Below, piece by piece: positions 36,525 through 45,070 of a DNA stretch of 64,000 nucleotides. The notes beneath the pieces were generated by a model. It saw nothing but the letters and a program-made list of their open reading frames with translations. It did no database searches and had not been told where the DNA came from. Made by a program: the position numbers and the translations under genes. Every line of letters starts with the position of its first letter. The first letter of the stretch is position 1. The stretch is from M55B112 sp040903745 (GTDB lineage Bacteria > Bacteroidota > Bacteroidia > Bacteroidales > GCA-2748055), in assembly GCA_040903745.1 (NCBI GenBank), contig JBBDUV010000075.1, forward strand, positions 1-64,000. The letters are read 5' to 3'.

Positions 36525-36858
36525 ATAGGTCCATTTCCAGGGCCGGATCCCAAAAGTGACGGTGGAAGTGTTTAACCTGGTCATTGATGATCGTAATTCC
36601 TTCGTTTTCGAGCATTTCAGCCATCACTTCCGGACCGTCAAAGTGGTGTTTTCCGGTGAGCACACCATTGCGGTTAACCACCCTGTGGGCAGGGATGTAT
36701 CCGGGCCATGAATGGGAATGGTTCATGGCCCAGCCGACCATGCGCGACGATTGCGGTGATCCGACATACCGGGCAATGGCCCCGTAGGAGGTAACCCTCC
36801 CAGGAGGTATTCTCTTCACAACTTCATATACCCGTTCAAAAAAGTTCTTTTCAGTCAT
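36520..36858 (-). CDS. alkyltransferase-like (ATL) DNA-damage-binding protein
   Basis: 112 residues from MTEKNFFERV; an upstream in-frame ATG adds 6. It has the MGMT C-terminal domain with GRVTSYGAIARYVGSPQSSRMVGWAM (winged-helix DNA-binding part) and the active-site loop, which reads IPAHRVVNRNG. In true O6-alkylguanine-DNA alkyltransferases this is PCHRV; the acceptor Cys is Ala here, as in ATL proteins, which bind O6-alkylguanine and pass it to nucleotide excision repair. It overlaps the end of trmB by 8 bases, so it is in the trmB operon. Confidence 0.85.
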   Translation of the reverse strand: MTEKNFFERVYEVVKRIPPGRVTSYGAIARYVGSPQSSRMVGWAMNHSHSWPGYIPAHRVVNRNGVLTGKHHFDGPEVMAEMLENEGITIINDQVKHFHRHFWDPALEMDLS

Positions 36859-37558
36859 CTTCTTCCGGGATTTCAATTACCTGCAAACCGGAGGGCAGCC
36901 TGAAAGAGATATAGTTGATGCTTGAGCCATCGGAAAGATACTGCTTCTCGTAGAAGGTTTTGATGGACAGGGTCTCGCTCAGAAACGCCGAATTATATAG
37001 ATTCTCTGTCTCGTGTACGATCTCTATGCCATTATAGATCACCAATTCCTTTGTATAAGCAAACAGTAGGTCATTGTCAGTTTTAAGGTGGACCAGGCCA
37101 TGATCCCTGAGAAAGGTGCGATATCTGTTCAAAAACAACGCCCCTGTGAGTCGCTTTTTGTTGCGTCTCCTTTTAAGCTGCGGATCGGGAAAAGTGACCC
37201 AGATCTCCTCTACCTCCCCGGGTGCAAAAAACGACTCGATAAACTCTATGCGGGTCCGGAGAAAAGCGACATTCACAAGCTCCCTTTCATGGGCGATCTT
37301 CGCCCCCTTCCATAATCTTGCTCCCTTGATATCGACCCCGATAAAATTCCTTCCACCGTCTGCCTCTGCCTGTCCAACGGTATACTCACCTTTTCCGCAT
37401 CCCAGCTCAAGCACGATGGGGCGATCATTTCCAAAGACTTCAGCCGACCACCTTCCTTTGAGTGAATAGTCTTTCCTGAAAACATCCTCAAACCGGGGTT
37501 GAAACACCCGCTCAAATGTCTCCATCTCTGAAAATCTCTGAAGCTTATTCTTGCCCAA
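36851..37558 (-). CDS. trmB: tRNA (guanine-N7-)-methyltransferase
   Basis: 235 residues. Motif I is VLELGCGKGEYTVGQA near residue 50, followed by FIGVDIKGARLWKGA and the TrmB signature EIWVTFPDPQLKRRRNKKRL near 118, then HLKTDNDLLFAYT. It places m7G at position 46 of tRNAs using SAM. It lies between gldH and the ATL gene on the same strand. Confidence 0.95.
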   Translation of the reverse strand: MGKNKLQRFSEMETFERVFQPRFEDVFRKDYSLKGRWSAEVFGNDRPIVLELGCGKGEYTVGQAEADGGRNFIGVDIKGARLWKGAKIAHERELVNVAFLRTRIEFIESFFAPGEVEEIWVTFPDPQLKRRRNKKRLTGALFLNRYRTFLRDHGLVHLKTDNDLLFAYTKELVIYNGIEIVHETENLYNSAFLSETLSIKTFYEKQYLSDGSSINYISFRLPSGLQVIEIPEEDD

Positions 37559-37569
37559 TGTACTGTTGC

Positions 37570-38043
37570 TTAGGGTTTGGTTTTACTGACCCTCAAACCG
37601 ATCTCCGCTACAGGCACTTCGCGAAGCCGCATCGCCTGTTCAATGGAGACATGGTAATATCCTGTATCGGGAAACACTGTATTCTTTCTGTACAGGTAGC
37701 CAATGGCACGGATGTTCCCCACCCCTTTACCGATCCATTTACCACTGTTTTCAGCCAGGATAAAATTGATCGTGTCGGTTATCGCCTGACCTGAGGGACC
37801 GGCAATATGTACAAACATATAAAGGTTACTGAGGGGATATTCGGTTGAATGACGCAACTGGACCTGTATATCGTGGAGACCGATCGTGTCGTCCATGTGA
37901 AAAGAGAAATTGACCGGATCATCCCACCTCCAGATCCCGTTCTCTATACGTTCAAAATCATGAAACACCATGCTTTTGTCACAGGATGGCTGTGCCAGGA
38001 TTACAGTTATCAGGAATATCCCTAAAATACGCTTCTTGTTCAT
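37570..38043 (-). CDS. gldH: gliding-motility lipoprotein GldH
   Basis: 157 residues with a lipoprotein signal (ILGIFLITVILAQPSC, lipid Cys near residue 21). The mature part has VFHDFERIENGIWRWDDPVNFSF and IRHSTEYPLSN-like strands (LRHSTEYPLSNLYMFVHI), which match GldH, and ends with IEQAMRLREVPVAEIGLRV. GldH is required for gliding in Flavobacterium and is widely kept beside RicT in non-gliding Bacteroidota. Its start overlaps the end of ricT by 4 bases. It is anchored to a membrane; its molecular role is unknown. Confidence 0.85.
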   Translation of the reverse strand: MNKKRILGIFLITVILAQPSCDKSMVFHDFERIENGIWRWDDPVNFSFHMDDTIGLHDIQVQLRHSTEYPLSNLYMFVHIAGPSGQAITDTINFILAENSGKWIGKGVGNIRAIGYLYRKNTVFPDTGYYHVSIEQAMRLREVPVAEIGLRVSKTKP

Positions 38044-39203
38044 CGCTTTTTGCGTTGCCGGGCTCCGGAACTGTTCCTGCCCCTTCTCCTGCCTTTGTTC
38101 TGCTTTTCAAACCTTGTAATACTCTCCTGTCCCACCACATCCTTAAATTGCCCGGGTTTTTCCGGTTCGATCTGGTGGTATGCCTCAAGCAGTGTATCAG
38201 GGAATATATTTTTCCTGTTCAAAGCAATGATCTCTTTCACCCGCTCCACCGGAACGGGCACAAATACCGGAGCCGCCTTGTTGGTATCAACAGAGTACCA
38301 CATCACACCCCGGTAGACATCTGTTTTCTGATGAACAGCTTTTCCTGCTGAGATTCTGAGGGAAATATTCCTGTCGGGGAAATCCTTCCGTGCATCGGAA
38401 TAGCTATCGACTTCATAATTGAGGCAACATTTCAGCTTTCCGCACTGTCCGGCCAGCTTGGTCGGGTTAAGTGCGATCTCCTGTACCCGTGCAGCCTGGG
38501 TGCTAACGGAAACGAAATTGGTGATAAAGGAAGCGCAGCAAAGTTCACGTCCGCACGTACCGATACCCCCGATCCTGCCCGCCTCCTGCCGTGCTCCGAT
38601 CTGCCGCATCTCAATCCTGATCCTGAATGCCTCCGCCAGCACCTTGATCAACTCCCTGAAATCCACGCGTTCATCCGCGATATAATAAAAAATAGCCTTG
38701 GTTCGGTCGCCCTGGTACTCCACATCACCGATCTTCATTCCGAGCCTCAACTGCTCGACGATGCTCCTGGCCCTGAGCATGGTCGAATGCTCAAGTTCAA
38801 TGGCCTCCTCCCACTTCTCAATATCGGCAGGCTTGGCCTTTCTGTAGACCTTTTTCAATTCATCGATGCGTGGATCAAATTTCGTTTTGGCAAGCTGCTT
38901 CTCAACAATCTCCCCTGCCAGTGTTATAATGCCCAGGTCATGTCCCGGTGAAGCCTCCACAGCTACAAAATCTCCCCGTTTCAACCTCAATCCGTTCACA
39001 TTCCGGTATATCTCCTTTCTTGTATTCTTAAACCGCACCTCAATGATATCCGGTATATCAAAATTGTCTGTCAGCTCCCTGATCCAGTTGAACGAATCGA
39101 GCTTACCGCAACTGCCAAAATAGTACTCCAAACGATCCTTGTTATCGTTTGATATCTCATGTTGTTTTTGCGAACAACAGCCTCTTGCAAGCTTGCTTTC
39201 CAT
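38040..39203 (-). CDS. ricT: PSP1-domain protein, RicT-like
   Basis: 387 residues. The PSP1 domain (residues ~50-270) contains LKRGDFVAVEASPGHDLGIIT, the helical FDPRIDELKKVYRKAKPADIEKW, and the Cys-rich GGIGTCGRELCCASFITNF with KLAGQCGKLKCCLNYE, the cysteines that hold Fe-S in the RicAFT/YaaT group. The C-terminus is a basic tail (RRRGRNSSGARQRKKR) that may bind RNA. In Bacillus RicT acts on RNA processing; the role in Bacteroidota is untested here. It heads the ricT-gldH-trmB-ATL run. Confidence 0.85.
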   Translation of the reverse strand: MESKLARGCCSQKQHEISNDNKDRLEYYFGSCGKLDSFNWIRELTDNFDIPDIIEVRFKNTRKEIYRNVNGLRLKRGDFVAVEASPGHDLGIITLAGEIVEKQLAKTKFDPRIDELKKVYRKAKPADIEKWEEAIELEHSTMLRARSIVEQLRLGMKIGDVEYQGDRTKAIFYYIADERVDFRELIKVLAEAFRIRIEMRQIGARQEAGRIGGIGTCGRELCCASFITNFVSVSTQAARVQEIALNPTKLAGQCGKLKCCLNYEVDSYSDARKDFPDRNISLRISAGKAVHQKTDVYRGVMWYSVDTNKAAPVFVPVPVERVKEIIALNRKNIFPDTLLEAYHQIEPEKPGQFKDVVGQESITRFEKQNKGRRRGRNSSGARQRKKR

Positions 39204-39242
39204 ACACAGTCTCTATAGTCGGTTGACGATTGGTTAACCACA

Positions 39243-39250
39243 CAAAGGTA
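39243..39250 (-). promoter_or_regulatory. -7 promoter element of ricT
   Basis: TACCTTTG on the minus strand, a perfect -7 box about 40 bases before the ricT ATG. Confidence 0.6.
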
Positions 39251-39299
39251 GGTAATTAAGGTGAAACGTGAAAGACAAGCTATTGCTTTCTCACATCTC

Positions 39300-40442
39300 C
39301 TATTCCACCGGGGCGGGTTGCTTCAAAAGCAGGATGTTCTTTATGGCAAGGTCGAGCAAAACAAGTTTCGGGTAACCGTTTGCCCCGATGTGCTCAATGG
39401 CCCGCTGAAACTCTTCAGCCATCTTAAACACATTTCCCTGGTGTATGAAGGGCGAAAATCTGATAGAAAATTCATCCTCTTTTTGTGACAGAAAAGTGAT
39501 CTCCTTCTGCTTCAGGTTGAGCATAAAATTCTCCCTGATCATCCGCAGTCCGTAGGTAAGAAACAACTTAAGACGCTCCCTGCCCCATCCTGCAATTCTT
39601 TCGGTCCACCGGTGCAGTTCAACGATATCCCGGCCATAACTCTTGCGCATGAGAAAGACGAACTCCTCAAAATGTTCATTTTCCAGCTCTCCTGATGTCA
39701 TCAGCTGCATCGCCGTACTGAAATTGCCATTTGAGCGCCTGACAACATCCTCGATCCTCTCTTCATCACCGGGAAAACGCGCTGCCAGTCCGCGCCGGAC
39801 GCTTTCATTGTCAAGCGCACCAATCCTGATTCTCTGCGTTCGGCTGAGTATGGTAGGCAGGATCTGGTCGGTATGTTCCGCAACCATGAGAATAACTGTT
39901 CTGTCGGGTGGCTCCTCAATGAATTTCAACAGTGCGTTGGCCGCAGAGACATGCATCTTTTCAGCCAGCCAGATGATCAACACCTTATAGGGTGCTTCAT
40001 ACGACTTCAGGCTCAGCTTGCGAAGCACATCATTGCTCTCGCTCCTGCCGATAAGGCCCTGCATATTCGCGGCACCAATTACCTCATACCATTGATTTTC
40101 TGAAATATAAGGATTTTCTGTAACGGTTTCCCTCCACTCTGTAATATAATGATCACTCACCGTCCTTCCCGCCTTTCCCTTGATATTGACCACAGGAAAG
40201 ACAAAATGTAGGTCGGGATGTGCCAGCTTGCCGTATTTGATGCAGGAGGGGCAACTGCCGCATGCATCATCCTCCACCGGTTCGGTACAACACATATATT
40301 GCGCGTATGCAATCGCCAGGGGCAGGCTTCCTGCCCCTTCAGGACCAAAAAATAGCTGGGCATGACTGATCCGGCCATCTCTGACCGATCGGATAAGTCT
40401 GCTTTTTACCTGATGCTGTCCAAGTACCTCCTTGAATTGCAT
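39300..40442 (-). CDS. holB: DNA polymerase III subunit delta'
   Basis: 380 residues from MQFKEVLGQHQVKSRLIRSV; two in-frame ATGs lie upstream, but the farthest sits at the promoter and would not be transcribed. The clamp-loader fold shows LFFGPEGAGSLPLAIAYAQ, where the Walker A Lys is absent as expected for delta', a zinc module ACGSCPSCIKYGKLAHPDLH, and the sensor LSRTQRIRIG. It loads the sliding clamp with gamma/tau and delta. It is divergent from pgk. Confidence 0.9.
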   Translation of the reverse strand: MQFKEVLGQHQVKSRLIRSVRDGRISHAQLFFGPEGAGSLPLAIAYAQYMCCTEPVEDDACGSCPSCIKYGKLAHPDLHFVFPVVNIKGKAGRTVSDHYITEWRETVTENPYISENQWYEVIGAANMQGLIGRSESNDVLRKLSLKSYEAPYKVLIIWLAEKMHVSAANALLKFIEEPPDRTVILMVAEHTDQILPTILSRTQRIRIGALDNESVRRGLAARFPGDEERIEDVVRRSNGNFSTAMQLMTSGELENEHFEEFVFLMRKSYGRDIVELHRWTERIAGWGRERLKLFLTYGLRMIRENFMLNLKQKEITFLSQKEDEFSIRFSPFIHQGNVFKMAEEFQRAIEHIGANGYPKLVLLDLAIKNILLLKQPAPVE

Positions 40443-40464
40443 ATGCATCTCCGTTGTGAACATA

Positions 40465-40494
40465 CAAATTTAGTAAAATAAAATATTACCTTTG
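40465..40494. promoter_or_regulatory. back-to-back promoters of holB and pgk
   Basis: TAAATTTG on the minus strand (40465-40472) serves holB, and TACCTTTG on the plus strand (40487-40494) serves pgk. The two -7 boxes are only 14 bases apart, facing away from each other, so RNA polymerases would compete for this site. Confidence 0.55.
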
Positions 40495-40537
40495 CACCTC
40501 CTATCGGTAAACCATCTATTCACATAAATAGATTATT

Positions 40538-41755
40538 ATGCAAATCATTGACAATTACAATTTTGCCAACAAAAAAGCGATCGTAAGGGTTGACTTTAAC
40601 GTGCCGCTTGATGAGAACTTCATCGTTACAGACGATAACCGTATCCGCGGAGCGCTCCCCACGATTAAAAAAATCATCGGGGATGGCGGATCTGCTATCC
40701 TGATGTCTCATCTCGGAAGACCAAAGTCTGGTCCCGAAGAGAAATTTTCTCTCCAACATGTGATCCCGACCCTGGCCGGACACCTGGGTGTCGATGTTCA
40801 ATTTGCAGATGATTGTATGGGCGACCAGGCCCGTGACAAGTCTGCGGCACTCAAACCCGGTGAGGTGCTGCTGCTCGAAAATTTGCGGTTCTACTCTGCC
40901 GAAGACAAGGTAAAAACCCCGGAACAGCAGGCCGAAACAAGAAAATTTGCAGAAAAGCTTTCTACGTACGCTGATGTATATGTGAACGATGCTTTCGGAA
41001 CAGCACACCGTGCCCACGGTTCCACCGCTGTTATTGCCGACTTTTTTGCAGAGGATGCCAGGATGTTCGGATTCCTGATCAACAAGGAGCTGAACGCGCT
41101 CGACAAGGTGCTGAAAGAGTCTGAAGCTCCGTTTACAGCGATCATGGGTGGCGCCAAGGTGTCTGACAAAATAGAGGTGATCGAAAACCTGCTCGATCGC
41201 GTGGATAACCTCATCATTGGAGGGGGGATGACCTATACCTTTATCAAGGCCAAGGGGGGAGAGATTGGAAATTCTCTTTGCGAGGAGGATAAACTTGACC
41301 TCGCCATGGAAATCATTAAAAAAGCCGAGGCAAAGGGGGTGAATCTTGTGTTGCCGGTAGACCAGGTGCTGGCTGATGATTTTAACAACGAAGCAAATAC
41401 AGATACGGCACCCATTATGGAGGGCAAGGCCGGTTTCATGGGACTTGATGTGGGCGAGAAAACTGTGGAACTCTTCTCAGATGTGATCATGGATTCAAAG
41501 ACGATTCTCTGGAATGGTCCGGTAGGTGTTTTCGAAATGTCCAACTTCCAGAAGGGAACCGTCAGCGTTGCCAAAGCCATTGCCGAGTCAACCTCCAAAG
41601 GGGCATTCAGCCTGGTAGGAGGAGGCGATTCCGTTGCAGCGGTTTATAAATTCGGTCTTGAGGATAAGGTAAGCTATGTCTCCACCGGTGGCGGTGCAAT
41701 GCTTGAATACATTGAAGGCAAAGAACTTCCGGGCGTAAAAGCGATCAAGGGTTAA
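40538..41755 (+). CDS. pgk: phosphoglycerate kinase
   Basis: 405 residues. KKAIVRVDFNVPLDENF near residue 13 and AILMSHLGRPKSGPEEKFSL near 50 are the phosphoglycerate-binding motifs. MGGAKVSDKIEVIENLL and ILWNGPVGVFEMSNF, plus SLVGGGDSVAAVYKFG, form the nucleotide-binding half. It exchanges phosphate between 1,3-bisphosphoglycerate and ADP in glycolysis. It has its own promoter; a LuxE-like gene follows after 26 bases. Confidence 0.97.
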   Translation: MQIIDNYNFANKKAIVRVDFNVPLDENFIVTDDNRIRGALPTIKKIIGDGGSAILMSHLGRPKSGPEEKFSLQHVIPTLAGHLGVDVQFADDCMGDQARDKSAALKPGEVLLLENLRFYSAEDKVKTPEQQAETRKFAEKLSTYADVYVNDAFGTAHRAHGSTAVIADFFAEDARMFGFLINKELNALDKVLKESEAPFTAIMGGAKVSDKIEVIENLLDRVDNLIIGGGMTYTFIKAKGGEIGNSLCEEDKLDLAMEIIKKAEAKGVNLVLPVDQVLADDFNNEANTDTAPIMEGKAGFMGLDVGEKTVELFSDVIMDSKTILWNGPVGVFEMSNFQKGTVSVAKAIAESTSKGAFSLVGGGDSVAAVYKFGLEDKVSYVSTGGGAMLEYIEGKELPGVKAIKG

Positions 41756-41781
41756 TCATTTCCCGGGATGAAGAATAAAAG

Positions 41782-42768
41782 ATGCAACATCTCGAAGAGC
41801 GAATACTGAATATTAAAAATGGCGTTGAATTCGAATCCGTGGCACTTGAAGTTTTTCGTCTTCAGTCTGCCAAAAACGCTGTTTATGCAGGGTACCTCAA
41901 GCTGCTCCATGTTGATCCGGATGGGGTGGATAGAACGGGGAAAATTCCGTTCCTGCCCATTGAGCTGTTCAAGACCCATAAAATCATACTGGACCACCAT
42001 GAAGCGGAGGTGGTATTCAAAAGCAGTGGAACAACAGGACAACAACCCTCCTCCCATCACGTCGCATCTGAAAAGCTTTACCACCAAAGCTTGCTAAAAA
42101 CCTTCGTCTCTTTTTACGGAAAACCGCAAGAGCTCTGCATTCTTGCCCTGCTGCCCTCCTACCTGGAAAGAGGAGATTCTTCACTGGTTTACATGATGAA
42201 CCACCTGATCGGGTTAAGCAGTCATCCCTCCAGCGGCTTCTATCTCGACAACTATTCTGAGCTGGCAGAGCAACTGAAAGAGAGAATTGCCGATGGTGCT
42301 CCGACGCTCCTGCTGGGGGTTAGCTTTGCTCTACTTGAGCTATCTGAAAAATTTCCACTACCACTATCCGACAACATTACTGTAATGGAAACAGGAGGTA
42401 TGAAGGGCCAGCGGGGGGAGATGATCCGCGAAGAGCTTCATGCCATTTTAAAGGCAGCCTTCAGGGTGAAGGATATTCACTCCGAATATGGGATGACCGA
42501 GATGCTATCACAGGCATATGCCGGCAGATCCGGAAAGTTTGTCCCGCCTCCCTGGATGAAAGTATTCACCAGGGATCTGTATGATCCCCTCACTTTGAAT
42601 CCTCCCACCAGGGCAGGTGGCATCAATATCATCGACCTTGCCAACCTCTACTCCTGCAGCTTTATCGCAACGGGCGATACCGGAACAGTGATGGAGGATG
42701 GCTGTTTTGAGATCACCGGAAGATCGGGCCATTCGGAAATCAGGGGATGTAACCTGATGGTATTCTAG
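41782..42768 (+). CDS. LuxE-like acyl-protein synthetase / adenylate-forming enzyme
   Basis: 328 residues. The adenylation P-loop FKSSGTTGQQPSSHHVA near residue 80, METGGMKGQRGEMIREEL near 205 and HSEYGMTEMLSQAYAG near 235 match LuxE and phenylacetate-CoA-ligase-like AMP-forming enzymes. The length is short like LuxE (~370) and lacks the C-terminal domain of CoA ligases. LuxE activates a fatty acid on a Cys for reduction, but no luxC or luxD gene lies here. The substrate could be an acyl chain or amino acid. It probably shares the pgk transcript. Confidence 0.7.
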   Translation: MQHLEERILNIKNGVEFESVALEVFRLQSAKNAVYAGYLKLLHVDPDGVDRTGKIPFLPIELFKTHKIILDHHEAEVVFKSSGTTGQQPSSHHVASEKLYHQSLLKTFVSFYGKPQELCILALLPSYLERGDSSLVYMMNHLIGLSSHPSSGFYLDNYSELAEQLKERIADGAPTLLLGVSFALLELSEKFPLPLSDNITVMETGGMKGQRGEMIREELHAILKAAFRVKDIHSEYGMTEMLSQAYAGRSGKFVPPPWMKVFTRDLYDPLTLNPPTRAGGINIIDLANLYSCSFIATGDTGTVMEDGCFEITGRSGHSEIRGCNLMVF

Positions 42769-42774
42769 CCTGAA

Positions 42775-43557
42775 TTATCCGGGCCAGTGTCTCTTATCCT
42801 TGATGGAAAAATGCCTGTTGCATCCTATTTCCAAGGTCTGCAAATATTTACGCGATATGGGTAGAAGATGTGTGGTCCCATGAGAAACTTTACAGGTCAT
42901 CGATTTACGGTCGACTTCCGACAGGTAATGCAGGTTAATGATCAGGGACCGGTTGATCCTCGAGAAACACAATTCTGGCAGAACCTCTTCAACCGCACCG
43001 AAATTCATTGATACAGTATAGCTTCTGCCATCATCGAACTGGAGAATGGTGTAATTGGAATCGGCACGGCAGAAAATGATCTCATCGGGATGGATCATTA
43101 TGAAACCGTTGCGGTTCCTGAACTTAATCTTTTTCCTGTCGGAAAGCTGATAGATTAGCTGTGAGAAACGGTCCTCCAGGGAGAATGACTTCACCTGTTT
43201 CGATAATATTTCCAATGATTGAATCAATTCTTGCTTCTTCACAGGCTTAAGAAGATAATCGAAGGCAGAGGCCCGGATGGCTTGGATGGCATAGTTCTCA
43301 AATGCCGAAATAAAAATCACCTTTACTTTAACCTCATGTTGGATCAACTTTTCTACAAGATCAAAACCATTTTGCTCCTGCAAGTGTATATCCAGGAGGA
43401 TTACATCCGGCTTTTTATTCATGATCTCCTCAAAAGCCGAGTCAACATGGTCAGCCTCCCCCAGAACCTCTATCCAGAATATCCCGGAAAGCATCTCCTT
43501 CAAGAGATTGCGTGCGGGCTGTTCATCATCAATAATAATCAGACTGAGCTTATTCAT
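42775..43557 (-). CDS. LytTR-family response regulator
   Basis: 260 residues. The receiver domain has IIIDDEQPARNLLKEML, the phospho-acceptor Asp in VILLDIHLQEQNG near residue 55 and the Lys in YLLKPVKKQEL. A LytTR DNA-binding domain follows (RKKIKFRNRNGFIMIHPDEIIFCRADSNYTILQFDDG ... CFSRINRSLIINLHYLSEVDR). It binds direct-repeat sites upstream of targets. The usual LytS/histidine-kinase gene is not adjacent, so it is an orphan here. It is convergent with the LuxE-like gene, 6 bases apart. Confidence 0.9.
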   Translation of the reverse strand: MNKLSLIIIDDEQPARNLLKEMLSGIFWIEVLGEADHVDSAFEEIMNKKPDVILLDIHLQEQNGFDLVEKLIQHEVKVKVIFISAFENYAIQAIRASAFDYLLKPVKKQELIQSLEILSKQVKSFSLEDRFSQLIYQLSDRKKIKFRNRNGFIMIHPDEIIFCRADSNYTILQFDDGRSYTVSMNFGAVEEVLPELCFSRINRSLIINLHYLSEVDRKSMTCKVSHGTTHLLPISRKYLQTLEIGCNRHFSIKDKRHWPG

Positions 43558-43649
43558 AGACCCCCTGGTTTGTTGTACCTGACCCCGGTAATACCGGAAA
43601 AGCCACCCTGTGGCAGAAGCTGTCTTTAACTTTAACGGGTCTTCCGTTC

Positions 43650-43657
43650 CAAATATA
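43650..43657 (-). promoter_or_regulatory. -7 promoter element of the LytTR regulator
   Basis: TATATTTG on the minus strand, perfect TAnnTTTG, giving a leader of about 85-90 bases before the start codon. Confidence 0.5.
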
Positions 43658-43716
43658 ACCTTTGTTTTTTGCTTTTCCTGCAGACATGCATAAATTTCAT
43701 GATTATTTAATCGGGG

Positions 43717-44088
43717 TCATATCTTTTCCACTCCCGGTATAATTGCATCCTCGAGATGTTCGATATCAAACAGGGATCCGTGGGCAATTACGCTTACCAG
43801 GTCGAATCTTACCGGCATACACACTGCATACTGGTAAAGATAATGCTCCGCTGCCTCAATGATAAAACGCTCCTTGGCGGGTGAAAGCAGATCTTCGGGA
43901 TGAGGAAAACTGCCCTGCTTTCTCGCCTTCACCTCAACAATGATGAGCAGCCTACCATCAGTGCATACAATATCAAGCTCCTTGTGCCCGTAGGTCCAGT
44001 TCCTGTGAAGAAGGCAGTAGCCTTTCGAGACAAGGAATTCGGCAGCAAACTCCTCGGCCCTTTCACCAAAATCATGTGATTCAGCCAT
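43717..44088 (-). CDS. YraN-family putative endonuclease (UPF0102)
   Basis: 123 residues from MAESHDFGERAEEFAAEFL, the start usual for the family; an upstream ATG adds 7. The nuclease core is seen in HKELDIVCTDGRLLIIVEVKARKQG, with the D-(x)n-ExK pattern of restriction-like nucleases. Its biological role is not established. It overlaps the end of ldcA by 8 bases and is co-transcribed with it. Confidence 0.85.
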   Translation of the reverse strand: MAESHDFGERAEEFAAEFLVSKGYCLLHRNWTYGHKELDIVCTDGRLLIIVEVKARKQGSFPHPEDLLSPAKERFIIEAAEHYLYQYAVCMPVRFDLVSVIAHGSLFDIEHLEDAIIPGVEKI

Positions 44089-45016
44089 AAATGATACGTT
44101 TGGGTTCATTCATCAACAGGGAATTATTTCCCCTCTGTACCGTTAATGTGCTAACCCTTCCAAATATCAGCGGAAAATTGGTTTTTTTATGACCCGCTGG
44201 AAAACCGAACAGTGTGGGGACATTATATTTCTGTGCGCGTTCAGCTATAATCTCCAGGGGATCAGTTCCATAGGGAACATTGTTGTCATGCATCCCGGAA
44301 AAATCGCCGATCACCAGTCCGGCTATCTTGCGGAAGATATCACGGATATCAAAATTCAGGATCATCCTGTCGATATGGTAAATGTACTCATCAACATCCT
44401 CAAGGAAGAGTATTTTTCCCTTATATTCTGGCTCGTATATAGTTCCTGCCAATGAATACAGCACCGACAGGTTTCCCCCGGTGAGTGCACCTTCGGCACC
44501 GCCTGTAACGTTCAAAGGGTGGTCCTCCGGATGATAATGCACCTCTTTCCCCGTAAGTAGGTTGAGCAGGGATTCGACCGATGCTCCATCCTGTGGCTCC
44601 TTCATCATCAGGGAATAGGGCATTACACCATGTATGGTCTCCATGAACTTTCCAACGGCCGAATGAAGCGCCGTGATATCACTGAATCCGACAAGCCATT
44701 TAGGATTATCCCGCACCACCTCCCAGTCAATTCCCGGCAACAACTGTGCGGCGCCGTATCCGCCACGCGCAGAGAAGATCGCCTTCACCGAAGGGTCCGT
44801 AAACATCTGGTGAATATCTGAAAGACGTTCCTCCACAGTTCCCGAAAGCTGATGCTCTGTCCCGAAAAGGTTGTGCCCGCTTACAACCTTCAATCCGGCG
44901 TTCAGCAAAAAACGGTTAAATGGGATAAGCTCCTCTCTGCCGATTCTGCGTGCCGGTGCGATGATGCCAACGGTATCTCCCTTTTGAAGAAATTGTGGTG
45001 AAATAACAGATTCCAT
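44081..45016 (-). CDS. ldcA: LD-carboxypeptidase (peptidase S66)
   Basis: 311 residues. FSARGGYGAAQLLPGIDW near residue 80 and WLVGFSDITALHSAVG near 108, holding the catalytic Ser, are the S66 signatures; later LFLEDVDEYIYHIDRML-like sequence (ILFLEDVDEYIYHIDRMI) and FPAGHKKTNFPLIFG supply the Glu and His of the triad. It trims the terminal D-Ala from tetrapeptides during murein recycling in the cytoplasm. It is divergent from metG. Confidence 0.9.
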   Translation of the reverse strand: MESVISPQFLQKGDTVGIIAPARRIGREELIPFNRFLLNAGLKVVSGHNLFGTEHQLSGTVEERLSDIHQMFTDPSVKAIFSARGGYGAAQLLPGIDWEVVRDNPKWLVGFSDITALHSAVGKFMETIHGVMPYSLMMKEPQDGASVESLLNLLTGKEVHYHPEDHPLNVTGGAEGALTGGNLSVLYSLAGTIYEPEYKGKILFLEDVDEYIYHIDRMILNFDIRDIFRKIAGLVIGDFSGMHDNNVPYGTDPLEIIAERAQKYNVPTLFGFPAGHKKTNFPLIFGRVSTLTVQRGNNSLLMNEPKRIIYG

Positions 45017-45021
45017 GAGAG

Positions 45022-45046
45022 CGAAGGTATTAATTTTTTATCTTTG
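45022..45046. promoter_or_regulatory. divergent promoters of ldcA and metG
   Basis: TATCTTTG (plus strand, 45039-45046) is a perfect -7 box for metG, and TACCTTCG (minus strand, 45022-45029) is a 7-of-8 box for ldcA. The ldcA start codon follows within about 6 bases, so its message may be nearly leaderless. An earlier in-frame ATG of metG at 45044 lies inside the box and is not used. Confidence 0.5.
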
Positions 45047-45070
45047 CTCATATTTACGGTTACTTCGACA

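Noticed and set aside
42766..42782. A third arm of the 29-bp inverted repeat
   Set aside because: Only about a dozen bases match and they lie within the convergent gene ends, so chance cannot be excluded.
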